Assembly (NCBI GenBank): GCA_023435265.1
Contig: JAEYRZ010000005.1
Span: forward strand, 1-19,603
Direction: 5' to 3'
Source: Pseudomonadota bacterium
GTDB taxonomy: Bacteria > Desulfobacterota > Desulfobacteria > Desulfobacterales > Desulfosarcinaceae
DNA length: 19,603 nucleotides
Part shown: positions 7,445-15,468 of the stretch, in pieces
How the letters are laid out: the number at the start of each line of letters is the position of its first letter
Numbering within the stretch: position 1 is the stretch's first letter
Program-made: the position numbers and the translations under genes
The notes under the pieces: model-generated
Told to the model about the DNA's origin: nothing
Databases searched by the model: none
The model's input: only the letters and a program-made list of their open reading frames with translations

Positions 7445-9421
7445 GTGCCGAAGTTGACAAGTCGGTCCCGCCATCGCGACGCGGCGCCGCCCCCGGGGGA
7501 GGGTGCGCTTTACCGCTGGCTGTTCGAGAACACCGGCCCGGCCGCCATTGTGATCGATCCGGATTTGACCATCTCGATGGCCAACATCCCGGCCGATATG
7601 ATGACCGGTCTGAAGCGCACGAAAATCGTCGGGCAGCATGCCCTGGATTTCGTGGTTCCGTCCGAACGCGAACGCCTCAAGCTCTATCACCAGATGATGA
7701 TCGAAGGGCAAATCAGGTCGCGCAGGCGGATCGAGTTTCAGGTCTCGAATCACAAGGGCCGTACGCGCAAGGTCGTGGCGCATGTCCAGGTGGTCCCTGG
7801 CACGCGCCGGGTGGTGGTTTCCATGCTCGATGTCACCCGCACCGGCCGCATCCAACAGGAACGCCGGCGCCTGGCGGCGGTGATCGAACAGTCGGCCGAG
7901 GCTGCGGTGATCACCGATCCGCACGGACAGATCGTATATGTCAACCGTGCGTTCGAATATCTCAGCGGGTTTTCGCGCGAGGAGTTGATCGGACAAGCCG
8001 TGGGCGCGCCGGCCTTCGCCGAGTATGACCGCCGCATTTTCAACCGCATGACCTTCATGGTCGCCAGGGACGATTCCTGGAGCGGCCGTGTCAAGAATAT
8101 CCGCCGCGACGGGCGAACGTACATCGCCGATACTCGGATCTTCCCGATTTTCAATCCCAGTGGCCGCGTGATGAACCTGGTCTGCATCAAGATGGATGTG
8201 ACCGCCGCGGTTCAGCTCGAAATCCAGTTGCAGCAGTCGCAGAAGATGGAAGCCATCGGGACCCTCGCGGGCGGGATCGCCCATGACTTCAACAACATAC
8301 TGGGCGGCATCCTGGGATTTACGGAACTGTCGCTGCGCCAGGCTTCCGGCGGAGACGAACGCCTGCAGCACAACCTTTCGCGCATTCTGGACGGCTGCCA
8401 GCGCGCCAGGGAGCTGATCCATCACATCCTGACCTTCAGCCGCAAGCAGGAGGAGTCGACCCAGCCGCTTGAAATGCAGCTGGTGGTCAAAGAGGCGCTC
8501 AAGCTGTTGCGGGCGTCCATCCCGACCACGATCGAATTCCGCCAGCAGATCACCCCCGAACCGTGCATCATCCGCTCGACGCCCACCCAGGTGCACCAGG
8601 TGGTGATGAATTTGTGCACCAACGCCGCGCACGCCATGGCGGCCTCCGGCGGAACCCTCGACATCCGGCTCGAGGGGGTGGAGCTTGCGGCCGGCGGTCC
8701 GGCGGCTCTGCCGCCCGGCGCCTATGTCCGGCTCAGCGTGCAGGACTGCGGCATCGGAATGGACAGCCGTACCCTGGAAAGAATCTTCGAACCCTATTTC
8801 ACCACCAAGTCTGAATCCGGAGGAACCGGCCTGGGGTTGTCGGTGGTGCACGGCATCGTCAACGATCTGGGCGGCGGCATCCAGGTCGCCAGCGAGCCCG
8901 GCCGGGGGTCCACATTCACGGTCTATTTTCCGCGCATTCTGAAGAGCGTTCTGCTGCCGGCCGCTGAACTCGCCGGATCGCCGCCCGGCGGTCAGGAGCG
9001 GATTCTGGTGGTGGATGACGAAGTTTTAATCCTGGAGATCATGCGCGAAATGCTGGAGGCGCTCGGCTACCGCATCGTCACGGCGGGCGGCGGCGATGAG
9101 GCCCTGATGCACCTGCGCCGCAATCCGCAAGGATTCGACCTGGTGATCACCGACTGGGTGATGCCCAAAATGAACGGCAGCCAGCTGGCCCGGCAAATCG
9201 GCAGCCTGTGCCCCCTGCTGCCGATCATCCTGGTTACCGGAACCGATATGTCCGGCGACCAGGAGCAGGGATCGAACCTGTTTCAGGCCTCTTTGCTCAA
9301 ACCCATCAAATTCCACGACCTGGCCCATACCGTGCGGCAGGTGCTGGATGCCTGCCAGGCCGCAAACCTGCCCAAGCCTGAGGGCGGTTCCACCGGCGAA
9401 AGCGCCGAAAAAAACGATTGA
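7445..9421 (+). CDS. Soluble hybrid sensor histidine kinase (PAS-PAS-HisKA-HATPase-REC)
   Basis: A 658-residue signalling protein that should autophosphorylate on histidine and pass phosphate to its own receiver. Order: PAS domain (about 20-135), second PAS (about 145-255, with ITDPHGQIVYVNRAFEYLSG), dimerisation/phosphoacceptor helix with His280 in GIAHDFNNIL, HATPase_c with N-box Asn393, DCGIGMD, FEPYFTTK and GGTGLGLS (about 459-467), and a C-terminal receiver with acidic pair Asp524-Asp525, phosphoacceptor Asp570 and Lys619. No membrane segment or signal peptide is seen, so it probably senses a cytoplasmic cue. The start is uncertain: the GTG at 7445 sits 1 nt after AAAGGA, whereas a TTG at 7454 has 10-nt spacing. 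No response regulator gene is adjacent. It converges on trmO with 17 nt between. Confidence 0.92.
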   Translation: MPKLTSRSRHRDAAPPPGEGALYRWLFENTGPAAIVIDPDLTISMANIPADMMTGLKRTKIVGQHALDFVVPSERERLKLYHQMMIEGQIRSRRRIEFQVSNHKGRTRKVVAHVQVVPGTRRVVVSMLDVTRTGRIQQERRRLAAVIEQSAEAAVITDPHGQIVYVNRAFEYLSGFSREELIGQAVGAPAFAEYDRRIFNRMTFMVARDDSWSGRVKNIRRDGRTYIADTRIFPIFNPSGRVMNLVCIKMDVTAAVQLEIQLQQSQKMEAIGTLAGGIAHDFNNILGGILGFTELSLRQASGGDERLQHNLSRILDGCQRARELIHHILTFSRKQEESTQPLEMQLVVKEALKLLRASIPTTIEFRQQITPEPCIIRSTPTQVHQVVMNLCTNAAHAMAASGGTLDIRLEGVELAAGGPAALPPGAYVRLSVQDCGIGMDSRTLERIFEPYFTTKSESGGTGLGLSVVHGIVNDLGGGIQVASEPGRGSTFTVYFPRILKSVLLPAAELAGSPPGGQERILVVDDEVLILEIMREMLEALGYRIVTAGGGDEALMHLRRNPQGFDLVITDWVMPKMNGSQLARQIGSLCPLLPIILVTGTDMSGDQEQGSNLFQASLLKPIKFHDLAHTVRQVLDACQAANLPKPEGGSTGESAEKND

Positions 9422-9438
9422 GCAGCGGTCCTGCGCCG

Positions 9439-9936
9439 CTAATCTGCGCCTCCGGGGGGCGCGAAACGGTCGTCCGAAAGCGTCCGCCCGGCCTGCTGCA
9501 CCTTGTTTTTCATCCAGCCGATGCGGGTTTCGGCGGGTGCGTCAAAAGCCGGGACGTGGGGTTTGATGTCGATCAATGGGGTGCGGTCGAGCACGTCGAC
9601 GCCGCGGATATGCAGGATGTTGCCCTCGCGCCGGGTCAGCGCCACCGTCGAAAATCCGATGGGATTGGGCCGGCGGGGCGCGCGGGTGGAGAAAAGTCCG
9701 CGCCGGACATCATCCAGGAACGGCTTGACGCTCAGTTCGAAACCGCTGCTGCGGTGAAAATGATACAGCAGAATGAGGTGCGAGAAGCCTTCGATATCCT
9801 CGAGCCCGGCGGCGTAGGCGGGGTCGACGACGACGCGGCCCTCGACCCGGGCGGCGCCGCAGGGCTGAATGGGCATCGCATCGATGGTTGTAAAAGGGCT
9901 GTGGATGATTCCGATCGGGTTCAGCGTGATCGTCAT
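9439..9936 (-). CDS. trmO: tRNA (t6A37) N6-methyltransferase TrmO
   Basis: A 165-residue member of the TsaA/UPF0066 family. TrmO uses S-adenosylmethionine to methylate N6 of threonylcarbamoyladenosine at position 37 of tRNAs reading ACN codons. Seen here: PIGIIHSPF at the N-terminus (7-15), GFSHLILLYHFH (50-61) and the family signature LFSTRAPRRPNPIG (81-94). It is the short form without the C-terminal extension that makes the E. coli protein about 235 residues. Its ATG overlaps the stop of the upstream MFS gene as ATGA, so translation is probably coupled. The C-terminus faces the hybrid kinase gene with only 17 nt between, leaving no room for separate long terminators. Confidence 0.9.
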   Translation of the reverse strand: MTITLNPIGIIHSPFTTIDAMPIQPCGAARVEGRVVVDPAYAAGLEDIEGFSHLILLYHFHRSSGFELSVKPFLDDVRRGLFSTRAPRRPNPIGFSTVALTRREGNILHIRGVDVLDRTPLIDIKPHVPAFDAPAETRIGWMKNKVQQAGRTLSDDRFAPPGGAD

Positions 9937-11195
9937 GCGGCACCTTCACGGCCCAGTGATTTCCCGGCCGTGCAGAAATAAAAGAAGGCCACGCCCAGGA
10001 AGACAATGCCGCTGCCCAGACCGAAAGCGCCGCGCAGGCTGAAAAGCTCCATCATGATACCGGCCATCAGGGCGCCGATCATCATTCCCAGGCTGTGGCC
10101 CATGGTCAAGAGGGCCATCACCGAGCCCATGGATTCGATATGGTTTCCCTTGATCACGGCGACCGCCATGAGCGCCGGCATTGCCGTGCCGCCGCCCAGG
10201 CCGAACAGGACGCCGGCGGCGAAAAGCCCGCTGAAACTGCCGGCGACCGTGTACAGAAGGACGGCCGCCCCGGCCAGCGCCCCGCCGGCCGCAACCATGA
10301 TCCGGCGGTTGAACCGGTCGGAAAGATAGCCCATGGGGATCTGGATGAGTCCGCTGACAAACACCCCCAGCATGACCAGCACACCGATCCGGGAACTGGA
10401 GAGGCCGAGCTCGGCGTCCGCCATGACGGGCAGAAACCCCCAGATGACGCCGATGGCCGCCGTGTAACAAAAACGGTAGATGAAAATACCGGCGACCACC
10501 CGGTCGCGGGCGATGGTGCGCCACCGGGCCGGGGAACGGTTGCGGTTCAAGGCCGCTTCGCTGCGCGTGGGGGGCAGCATGCCGAGGCTGAGGGCGAAGC
10601 CGAGCAGAGAGAGCGCGCCCATGCAGATGAAGGTGGCCTGCATGCTGAAGTGGTCGTTGAGCAGCCCGCCGGCCACCGGGCCCAGGCTGAGCCCGAAAAA
10701 CATGGACATATTGAAGATGCCCATGACCAGCCCCTCCTTGCCCGGCGGGGTGATATCGCCCACGTAGGCCTGAACCACCGGCATCACCATGGCCGAAGCC
10801 ATGCCCTGGATAAAACGGACCGCGATCAACTGCATTACCGTGCTCGAATAAATGAAGGCGACCGATACCAGCGTGTAGGCCAGCAGACCGGCCACAATCA
10901 GCGGCTTGCGTCCCCTGCGGTCCGAGAGCCTGCCGAAAACCGGCAGCAGCATGCTGCGCGAAAAGGAAAAGCCTCCGAACACAAGCCCGATGGCCAGCCC
11001 GCCGGCGCCCAGTTGATGGGCGTAGACCGGCAGGAGCGGCACGACGATGCCCACGCCCGTGATGGTCGCAAAAAGCGAGAAGAACAGGATCGCGAGAATT
11101 TTGATTTGAGAGATTGGAATCGAAATCTTCCTTATGGAATCGCTGCCCTTTGAACATCCTGACGGCGGACCGCACGCCCGCCCGCATTCAGGCAC
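9933..11195 (-). CDS. MFS transporter, probable drug/metabolite proton antiporter
   Basis: Inner-membrane major facilitator with about twelve hydrophobic segments, resembling DHA1-type exporters. Signature motif A is visible as GRLSDRRGRKPLI after the second helix, with a related YLSDRFNRRIM in the second half, as expected for two six-helix repeats. Substrate unknown. The first start in the open frame is GTG at 11195, giving 420 residues, but it has no ribosome site and adds a polar 25-residue tail with three cysteines. A strong site, TAAGGAAG (11127-11134), lies 6-8 nt before an in-frame ATT at 11120, which would give a typical 395-residue protein beginning just before helix 1. No ATG, GTG, TTG or CTG codon lies between 11195 and helix 1. 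The stop overlaps the trmO start by 4 nt. Confidence 0.87.
   Translation of the reverse strand: MPECGRACGPPSGCSKGSDSIRKISIPISQIKILAILFFSLFATITGVGIVVPLLPVYAHQLGAGGLAIGLVFGGFSFSRSMLLPVFGRLSDRRGRKPLIVAGLLAYTLVSVAFIYSSTVMQLIAVRFIQGMASAMVMPVVQAYVGDITPPGKEGLVMGIFNMSMFFGLSLGPVAGGLLNDHFSMQATFICMGALSLLGFALSLGMLPPTRSEAALNRNRSPARWRTIARDRVVAGIFIYRFCYTAAIGVIWGFLPVMADAELGLSSSRIGVLVMLGVFVSGLIQIPMGYLSDRFNRRIMVAAGGALAGAAVLLYTVAGSFSGLFAAGVLFGLGGGTAMPALMAVAVIKGNHIESMGSVMALLTMGHSLGMMIGALMAGIMMELFSLRGAFGLGSGIVFLGVAFFYFCTAGKSLGREGAA
11127..11134 (-). promoter_or_regulatory. Strong ribosome binding site preceding an ATT codon in the MFS gene
   Basis: On the minus strand TAAGGAAG is followed by ATTTCG and then ATT (11120-11118), in frame with the transporter. 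The match to the anti-Shine-Dalgarno sequence and the spacing are good, yet the codon in the start position is ATT rather than ATG. The upstream GTG at 11195 has no such site. Confidence 0.55.
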
Positions 11196-11232
11196 TGCAC
11201 GGACCGGTTGCCCGATGCGGACGAGGATCGGC

Positions 11233-12588
11233 CTATTTTCCGGCCTTTATTTCTTCCAGCGCAGTTTCCACCGTCAAGCGGATCTCTTTCAAACGCTCGG
11301 GCGTAAGCGCCTCGAAGCGCAGCACCAGGGCCGGTTGGGTGTTGGAGGCACGCACCAGGCCCCATCCGTCGTCGAACAGCACGCGCGCGCCGTCGATATC
11401 GATCACTTTGGCGCGCTGACGGAAGTACTCGGTCACTTTGCGGACCACTTCGAATTTGATGTTATCGGCGCATTCCATGCGGATCTCGGGGGTACTGTAG
11501 GTTTTGGGAACGTCGGCCAGCAGCTGGGCGATGGTTTTACCCGTGGCGGCCAGGATCTCCAAAAGCCGGCAGGCGGCATAAACCGCGTCGTCGTATCCCA
11601 GGTAGCGGTCGGCGAAGAAGAGATGGCCGCTCATTTCTCCGGCCAGTTCGGCCTTAACTTCTTTCATCTTCTGTTTGATCATGGAATGGCCGGTTTTCCA
11701 CATGACGGCATTGCCGCCGTGCTTGGCGATGTCATCGTACATGGTCTGGGAGCACTTGACTTCGGAGATAAAGGTGGCGCCCGGTTTGCGGGTCAGAATC
11801 TCTCGGCTGAAGACGATCATCAGCTGATCGCCGTAAATCAGGGAGCCGTCCGCGTCGACCACGCCCAGGCGGTCGCCGTCCCCGTCGAAGCCGATGCCCA
11901 CATCGAGTTTGTGCGATTTGACCAGTGAGATCAGGTCGGCCATGTTCCTGGCCACGGTCGGATCGGCTTCGTGGTTGGGAAAGTTCCCGTCCGGCTCGGA
12001 GTAAAGTTCGTGCACCTCGCACTCCAGACGCTTGAAAACGGGAATGGCGGTCAGACCGGCCGTACCGTTGCCGCTGTCCACGCCCACCCGCAGCGGCCGT
12101 TCGAGGCGGATGTTTTCGAGGACGTATTTGATGTAAGCCGGGATGATCTGGTAGCTTTCGGTGTCGCCCCACCCTTTGGCAAAGTCGCCCGCCTCGATGA
12201 TCCGGCGGATCTCCTGAAGCTGTTCCCCGTAAACCGAATCGATGCCGCTGCACACCTTGAATCCATTATACTCAGGAGGGTTGTGGCTGGCGGTGACCAT
12301 GACGCAGCCCATGGTTCCCAGGTGCCGGATGGCGAAATAGCCGGCCGGCGTAGGGCACATGCCGATGTCCACCACCCGGCAGCCGGTCGAGGTTAGCCCC
12401 TGGATCAGCCGCTGGCTGTAAGTTTCCGATGTGAGCCGGCAATCGCGTCCGACGGCGACGAAGCGGTTGCCGTCCTTGGCCAGGTAGGTTCCGATGCCCT
12501 GGCCGATCCGGATCACGTCCGCCGCATCCATGTCCTGGCCCGCGATGCCACGAATGTCGTATTGGCGGAAAATTTCAGGATTCAGCAT
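11233..12588 (-). CDS. Phosphomannomutase/phosphoglucomutase (AlgC/ManB type)
   Basis: A 451-residue alpha-D-phosphohexomutase converting mannose-6-P to mannose-1-P and/or glucose-6-P to glucose-1-P for polysaccharide and LPS sugar nucleotides. All four active-site parts are present: phosphoserine loop TASHNP with Ser101, metal-binding DGDGDR (Asp235, Asp237, Asp239), sugar-binding GEMSGH (317-322), and phosphate-binding RASNTQP (413-419). Length and the opening FRQYDIRG match the bacterial PMM/PGM group rather than GlmM. AAGGAGAG lies about 5 nt before the ATG. The gene sits 42 nt downstream of uppP on the same strand, so the two envelope-related genes are probably co-transcribed. Confidence 0.93.
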   Translation of the reverse strand: MLNPEIFRQYDIRGIAGQDMDAADVIRIGQGIGTYLAKDGNRFVAVGRDCRLTSETYSQRLIQGLTSTGCRVVDIGMCPTPAGYFAIRHLGTMGCVMVTASHNPPEYNGFKVCSGIDSVYGEQLQEIRRIIEAGDFAKGWGDTESYQIIPAYIKYVLENIRLERPLRVGVDSGNGTAGLTAIPVFKRLECEVHELYSEPDGNFPNHEADPTVARNMADLISLVKSHKLDVGIGFDGDGDRLGVVDADGSLIYGDQLMIVFSREILTRKPGATFISEVKCSQTMYDDIAKHGGNAVMWKTGHSMIKQKMKEVKAELAGEMSGHLFFADRYLGYDDAVYAACRLLEILAATGKTIAQLLADVPKTYSTPEIRMECADNIKFEVVRKVTEYFRQRAKVIDIDGARVLFDDGWGLVRASNTQPALVLRFEALTPERLKEIRLTVETALEEIKAGK

Positions 12589-12630
12589 AATTTCTCTCCT
12601 TCTTCTTAGGATTCAAAGCCCCCGAACGGA

Positions 12631-13458
12631 TCACACCAGCGACATCACGAGAGCGCCCCCACCGACGACCCAGCAATAGGGTGCGAAATGGTGAAGCTGC
12701 CCCCGTTTGACGATACGCAGCAGAAGCAGCAGGGCCAGATAACCGACCGCCGCCGCGCTGAAACTGCCGGCCAGGATCACGCCCACCGGCAGGGTGGAAC
12801 GAAACAGATCGCCGTTCATGGCCATGATCAGCGCGCCGATGATCGCCGGAATCGAAAGCAGGAAGGAATAGCGGCCTGAAAGTTCGCGATCGAGCCCAAG
12901 ATAAAGCGCGGTGGCAATGGTGGCGCCCGAACGGGAAATGCCCGGAATGATTGCAAGGCCCTGAGCGATGCCGATGATCAGGGCATCCCGCCAGCGCATC
13001 TCGCGCAGCGGCCGGCCCGCATCCGAACGACGGCGCGTGAACCACAAGAAGCTGCCGGTGACCAGCAGGGCGGCGCCGACCAGGCGGACGGTCCCGAAGA
13101 GCTCCTCGGCCACGTGCGCCAGCAGTAAGCCCAGCAGCGCGGTCGGAAGACTGCCCAGGAAGATCATCCACAGCAGGCGCACCTCGCTGCGGTCCATCAA
13201 AAGGGCGGAGAGCCCCCCTTCGCTGCGCATGGCCGACGGAATGCGCGCCACGGAAGCGGCCATCGACAGCAGGTCGCGATGGAACACGGCCACCACTGCC
13301 AAAAGGGTTCCGCCGTGCACGCTGATGTCGAACAGGAGCTCCGGCTTTCTCAATCCCGCCAGGAACTGGCCCATCACGAGGTGCCCCGAACTGCTGACCG
13401 GTAAAAACTCCGTCAAACCCTGAACGATACCGAGAACCACCGCCTCAAACCAATTCAA
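12631..13458 (-). CDS. uppP: Undecaprenyl-diphosphatase (BacA/UppP)
   Basis: Integral membrane phosphatase recycling the undecaprenyl pyrophosphate carrier for peptidoglycan and surface polysaccharides; overexpression of the family gives bacitracin resistance. The 275-residue protein has several hydrophobic helices and both catalytic signatures: QGLTEFLPVSSSGH (13-26, with Glu17) and PGISRSGAT (172-180, with Arg176). The start is TTG at 13458, supported by GAGGAG 8 nt upstream and by MNWFEAVVLGIVQG matching the normal family N-terminus. It leads an apparent run of minus-strand genes (phosphohexomutase, MFS, trmO). Confidence 0.96.
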   Translation of the reverse strand: MNWFEAVVLGIVQGLTEFLPVSSSGHLVMGQFLAGLRKPELLFDISVHGGTLLAVVAVFHRDLLSMAASVARIPSAMRSEGGLSALLMDRSEVRLLWMIFLGSLPTALLGLLLAHVAEELFGTVRLVGAALLVTGSFLWFTRRRSDAGRPLREMRWRDALIIGIAQGLAIIPGISRSGATIATALYLGLDRELSGRYSFLLSIPAIIGALIMAMNGDLFRSTLPVGVILAGSFSAAAVGYLALLLLLRIVKRGQLHHFAPYCWVVGGGALVMSLV

Positions 13459-13466
13459 CTGTCACG

Positions 13467-13472
13467 CTCCTC
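13467..13472 (-). promoter_or_regulatory. Ribosome binding site that fixes the uppP TTG start
   Basis: GAGGAG on the minus strand is spaced 8 nt from TTG (13458-13456). The resulting N-terminus agrees with the family, and no ATG lies nearby in frame. Confidence 0.75.
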
Positions 13473-13530
13473 TGCCCTGCCCGGATTCCAGTGCACGGCG
13501 TCATTTTCCCGCAAGTCCGATCTGACGCTC

Positions 13531-13562
13531 CTGAATGCCGAAAAGCGCGGTTTCGAATTCAG
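13531..13562. other. Imperfect hairpin in the rtcB-uppP intergenic region
   Basis: CTGAAT...CGAAA pairs with TTTCG...ATTCAG around a 7-nt loop (AGCGCGG), an 11-bp stem interrupted by a small internal bulge. It lies about 40 nt beyond the rtcB stop and 70 nt before uppP, where a terminator or processing site could be expected, but no T-run follows on the minus strand. The segment 13537-13552 also resembles motifs at 3024-3039 and 18821-18836. I see no gene in 13459-13600. Confidence 0.35.
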
Positions 13563-13600
13563 CGGCGCGATGAAATCGATCGTGAAGGTAAAGCAAAACG

Positions 13601-15034
13601 TCAGCCCTTTACTACGGCAACCGGCCTCAACTTAGCGACTTTGCGGGAAATCCCCGCGCCATGCACGACCGCCACCACCTGCGAGACATCCTTATACGCT
13701 TGAGGCATCTCCTCGGCCAGCGTCCCGCGGCCGGTCCAGCGCACCAGGATGCCCTGATCTTCCAGTTCGCGGCCGATCGATCGGCCTTTGCTCAGCTTCT
13801 TGGCGGCCGTGCGGCTGAGCACGCGCCCGGCGCCGTGGCAGGTCGAACCGAAGGTTTCTTCCATTGCACGTCCGGTGCCAACCAGGACGTACGAAGCAGT
13901 TCCCATATCGCCCGGAATCAGGATGGGCTGTCCGATGCCGCGATATTCGCTGCTCAATGCGGCATGGCCGGGCGCGAAGGCCCGCGTCGCCCCTTTACGG
14001 TGCACGCACAGCGTTCGGAGCTTGCCGTCCACCACGTGTTCCTCTTTTTTGGCGATGTTGTGGCACACGTCATAGACCAGACGCATGTTCAGGGCCCGCG
14101 GGCTGATGCGCAGCGCTTCTTCGAAGGTTTCGCGGCAGCGGTGCAGCAGGATTTGCCGGTTGTTCCAGGCATAGTTGGCCGCGCAGGCCATTGCGGCCAT
14201 ATATTCGCGCCCCGCATCCGACTGAATATAGGCGCAGGCCAGTTGGCGGTCCGGCACCCGGATGTCCAGGCCGCGCATGTGACGGGTCATGGAGGCCAGA
14301 AAGTCGTCGCACACCTGGTAGCCGAACCCGCGCGAACCGCTGTGCACCAGGACCGTGACCTGTCCCTCGAACAGGCCGAAGGCATCGGCCGCCTCGGGAT
14401 GATAGATCGCCTCGACGACCCCGACTTCGGCGAAATGATTGCCCGAGCCCAGGGTTCCCAGCTGTTTGCGGCCGCGCTCCAGCGCCCGGTCGCTGATCAC
14501 CGACGGATCGGCCCATGCGAGACAGCCGCGGTCCTCGGTGCGCTCGACATCCTCCGCCGTGCCGAACCCCTGGCTCACCGCCCATCGGCTGCCCTGCGTC
14601 AGCACCTTCTTTTCGTCGGCGGCCGAGAGTTTGACCGAGCCCGTGGCCCCCACACCCGAGGGCACATTGCGGTAAAGGGTCTCGACCAGGTCGCGCAGCC
14701 GCCCGCGGATTTCCTCGAACTTCAGGTCGGTGGCGGCCAGGCGCACGCCGCAGTTGATATCGTAGCCGACGCCGCCGGGCGAAACCACGCCCTCATGCCA
14801 GTCGAAGGCGGCCACCCCGCCGATTGGGAATCCATAGCCCCAGTGAATATCGGGCATGCCCAGGCTTGCTTTGACGATGCCCGGCAGCGTGGCCACGTTG
14901 GCCACCTGCTGAAGAGCCTCCTCACGGCTCAGCTGTTTGAAAAGTTCGCTGTTGCTGAAGACCAGCCCCGGCACCCGCATGTCGCCTTCAGGCGCGATTT
15001 GCCAGCGATAGTCATCGATACGTTCGATTTTCAT
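13601..15034 (-). CDS. rtcB: RtcB RNA-splicing ligase
   Basis: GTP- and Mn2+-dependent ligase joining RNA 2',3'-cyclic phosphate or 3'-phosphate ends to 5'-OH ends, used in tRNA and rRNA repair in bacteria. The 477-residue protein keeps the full active site, offset by 3-4 from Pyrococcus RtcB: GGVGYDINCG with Asp92 and Cys95, GSGNHF with His200, HSGSRG with His231, YDVCHN with His325, and the guanylated His400 in STCHGAGR. I place the start at ATG 15034, since the frame opens further upstream only by overlapping archease and MKIERIDDYRW begins like relatives; it lies 11 nt after the archease stop. No rtcR regulator is adjacent, unlike the sigma-54 rtcBA operon of E. coli. Confidence 0.97.
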   Translation of the reverse strand: MKIERIDDYRWQIAPEGDMRVPGLVFSNSELFKQLSREEALQQVANVATLPGIVKASLGMPDIHWGYGFPIGGVAAFDWHEGVVSPGGVGYDINCGVRLAATDLKFEEIRGRLRDLVETLYRNVPSGVGATGSVKLSAADEKKVLTQGSRWAVSQGFGTAEDVERTEDRGCLAWADPSVISDRALERGRKQLGTLGSGNHFAEVGVVEAIYHPEAADAFGLFEGQVTVLVHSGSRGFGYQVCDDFLASMTRHMRGLDIRVPDRQLACAYIQSDAGREYMAAMACAANYAWNNRQILLHRCRETFEEALRISPRALNMRLVYDVCHNIAKKEEHVVDGKLRTLCVHRKGATRAFAPGHAALSSEYRGIGQPILIPGDMGTASYVLVGTGRAMEETFGSTCHGAGRVLSRTAAKKLSKGRSIGRELEDQGILVRWTGRGTLAEEMPQAYKDVSQVVAVVHGAGISRKVAKLRPVAVVKG

Positions 15035-15045
15035 AGCAAATCCAA

Positions 15046-15468
15046 TCACACATCGAAAATCACACTCGCCCGCCACCCGCCGCGTGTCGGCGACACCTCG
15101 ATCGCATGGTAGGTGACCGCCTTGATGTCGTGGAGGATGGCATGGCGTTCAGGGTCGTAATCGTCCAGCGCGACGTAGGCGCGCACGTATTCGGCCGTGA
15201 GGGTTTCGATGCGCGCCCCCGTCCACAACTGCTGCCCGCCGTTCCAGAGATAGAGCAGTTCGCGCATCCAGTTGACCATCAGATCGGCCCAGTCCTCTCC
15301 TTCGGCCTCCACCCTGCGCTCGTTCCGCGGTTGGACGCTCTGCGGTTCGCAGATCAACTCCCCCAGTGTGCGGGCGGCGTTGGCGAAGAGATCGGCCGGC
15401 GTGCGCCCGGTGATCTCCACCCCCAGGTCGGCGGTATGATCCAGCAAGCGGTAATACGTTACGTTCAC
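15046..15468 (-). CDS. Archease, RtcB activator
   Basis: A 140-residue protein of the archease family, which speeds RtcB guanylation and turnover and broadens its nucleotide use. Family marks are LLDHTADLGVEI (8-19), the metal-binding area with DIKAVTYHAIEV near residue 113, and the terminal SVIFDV. The start is GTG at 15468, overlapping the stop of the upstream moeA fusion as GTGA, so translation is probably coupled to it. rtcB follows after 11 nt, which supports the assignment and a joint role in RNA ligation. Confidence 0.93.
   Translation of the reverse strand: MNVTYYRLLDHTADLGVEITGRTPADLFANAARTLGELICEPQSVQPRNERRVEAEGEDWADLMVNWMRELLYLWNGGQQLWTGARIETLTAEYVRAYVALDDYDPERHAILHDIKAVTYHAIEVSPTRGGWRASVIFDV

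Noticed and set aside
7352..8851. 499-codon open frame on the minus strand
   Set aside because: It lies antisense to the hybrid kinase, is rich in His, Arg, Asp and Gly without recognisable domains, and is explained by the codon bias of the real gene in GC-rich DNA.
9424..9440. AGCGG...CCGCT hairpin between the kinase and trmO as a bidirectional terminator
   Set aside because: Only 5 bp with no T-run on either strand; too weak to call.
15034..15076. Upstream extension of rtcB to 15076
   Set aside because: It would overlap archease, lacks a ribosome site, and the added residues do not resemble RtcB N-termini.
13661..15112. 483-codon open frame on the plus strand
   Set aside because: Antisense to rtcB, whose active site is complete; the frame has no family signature.
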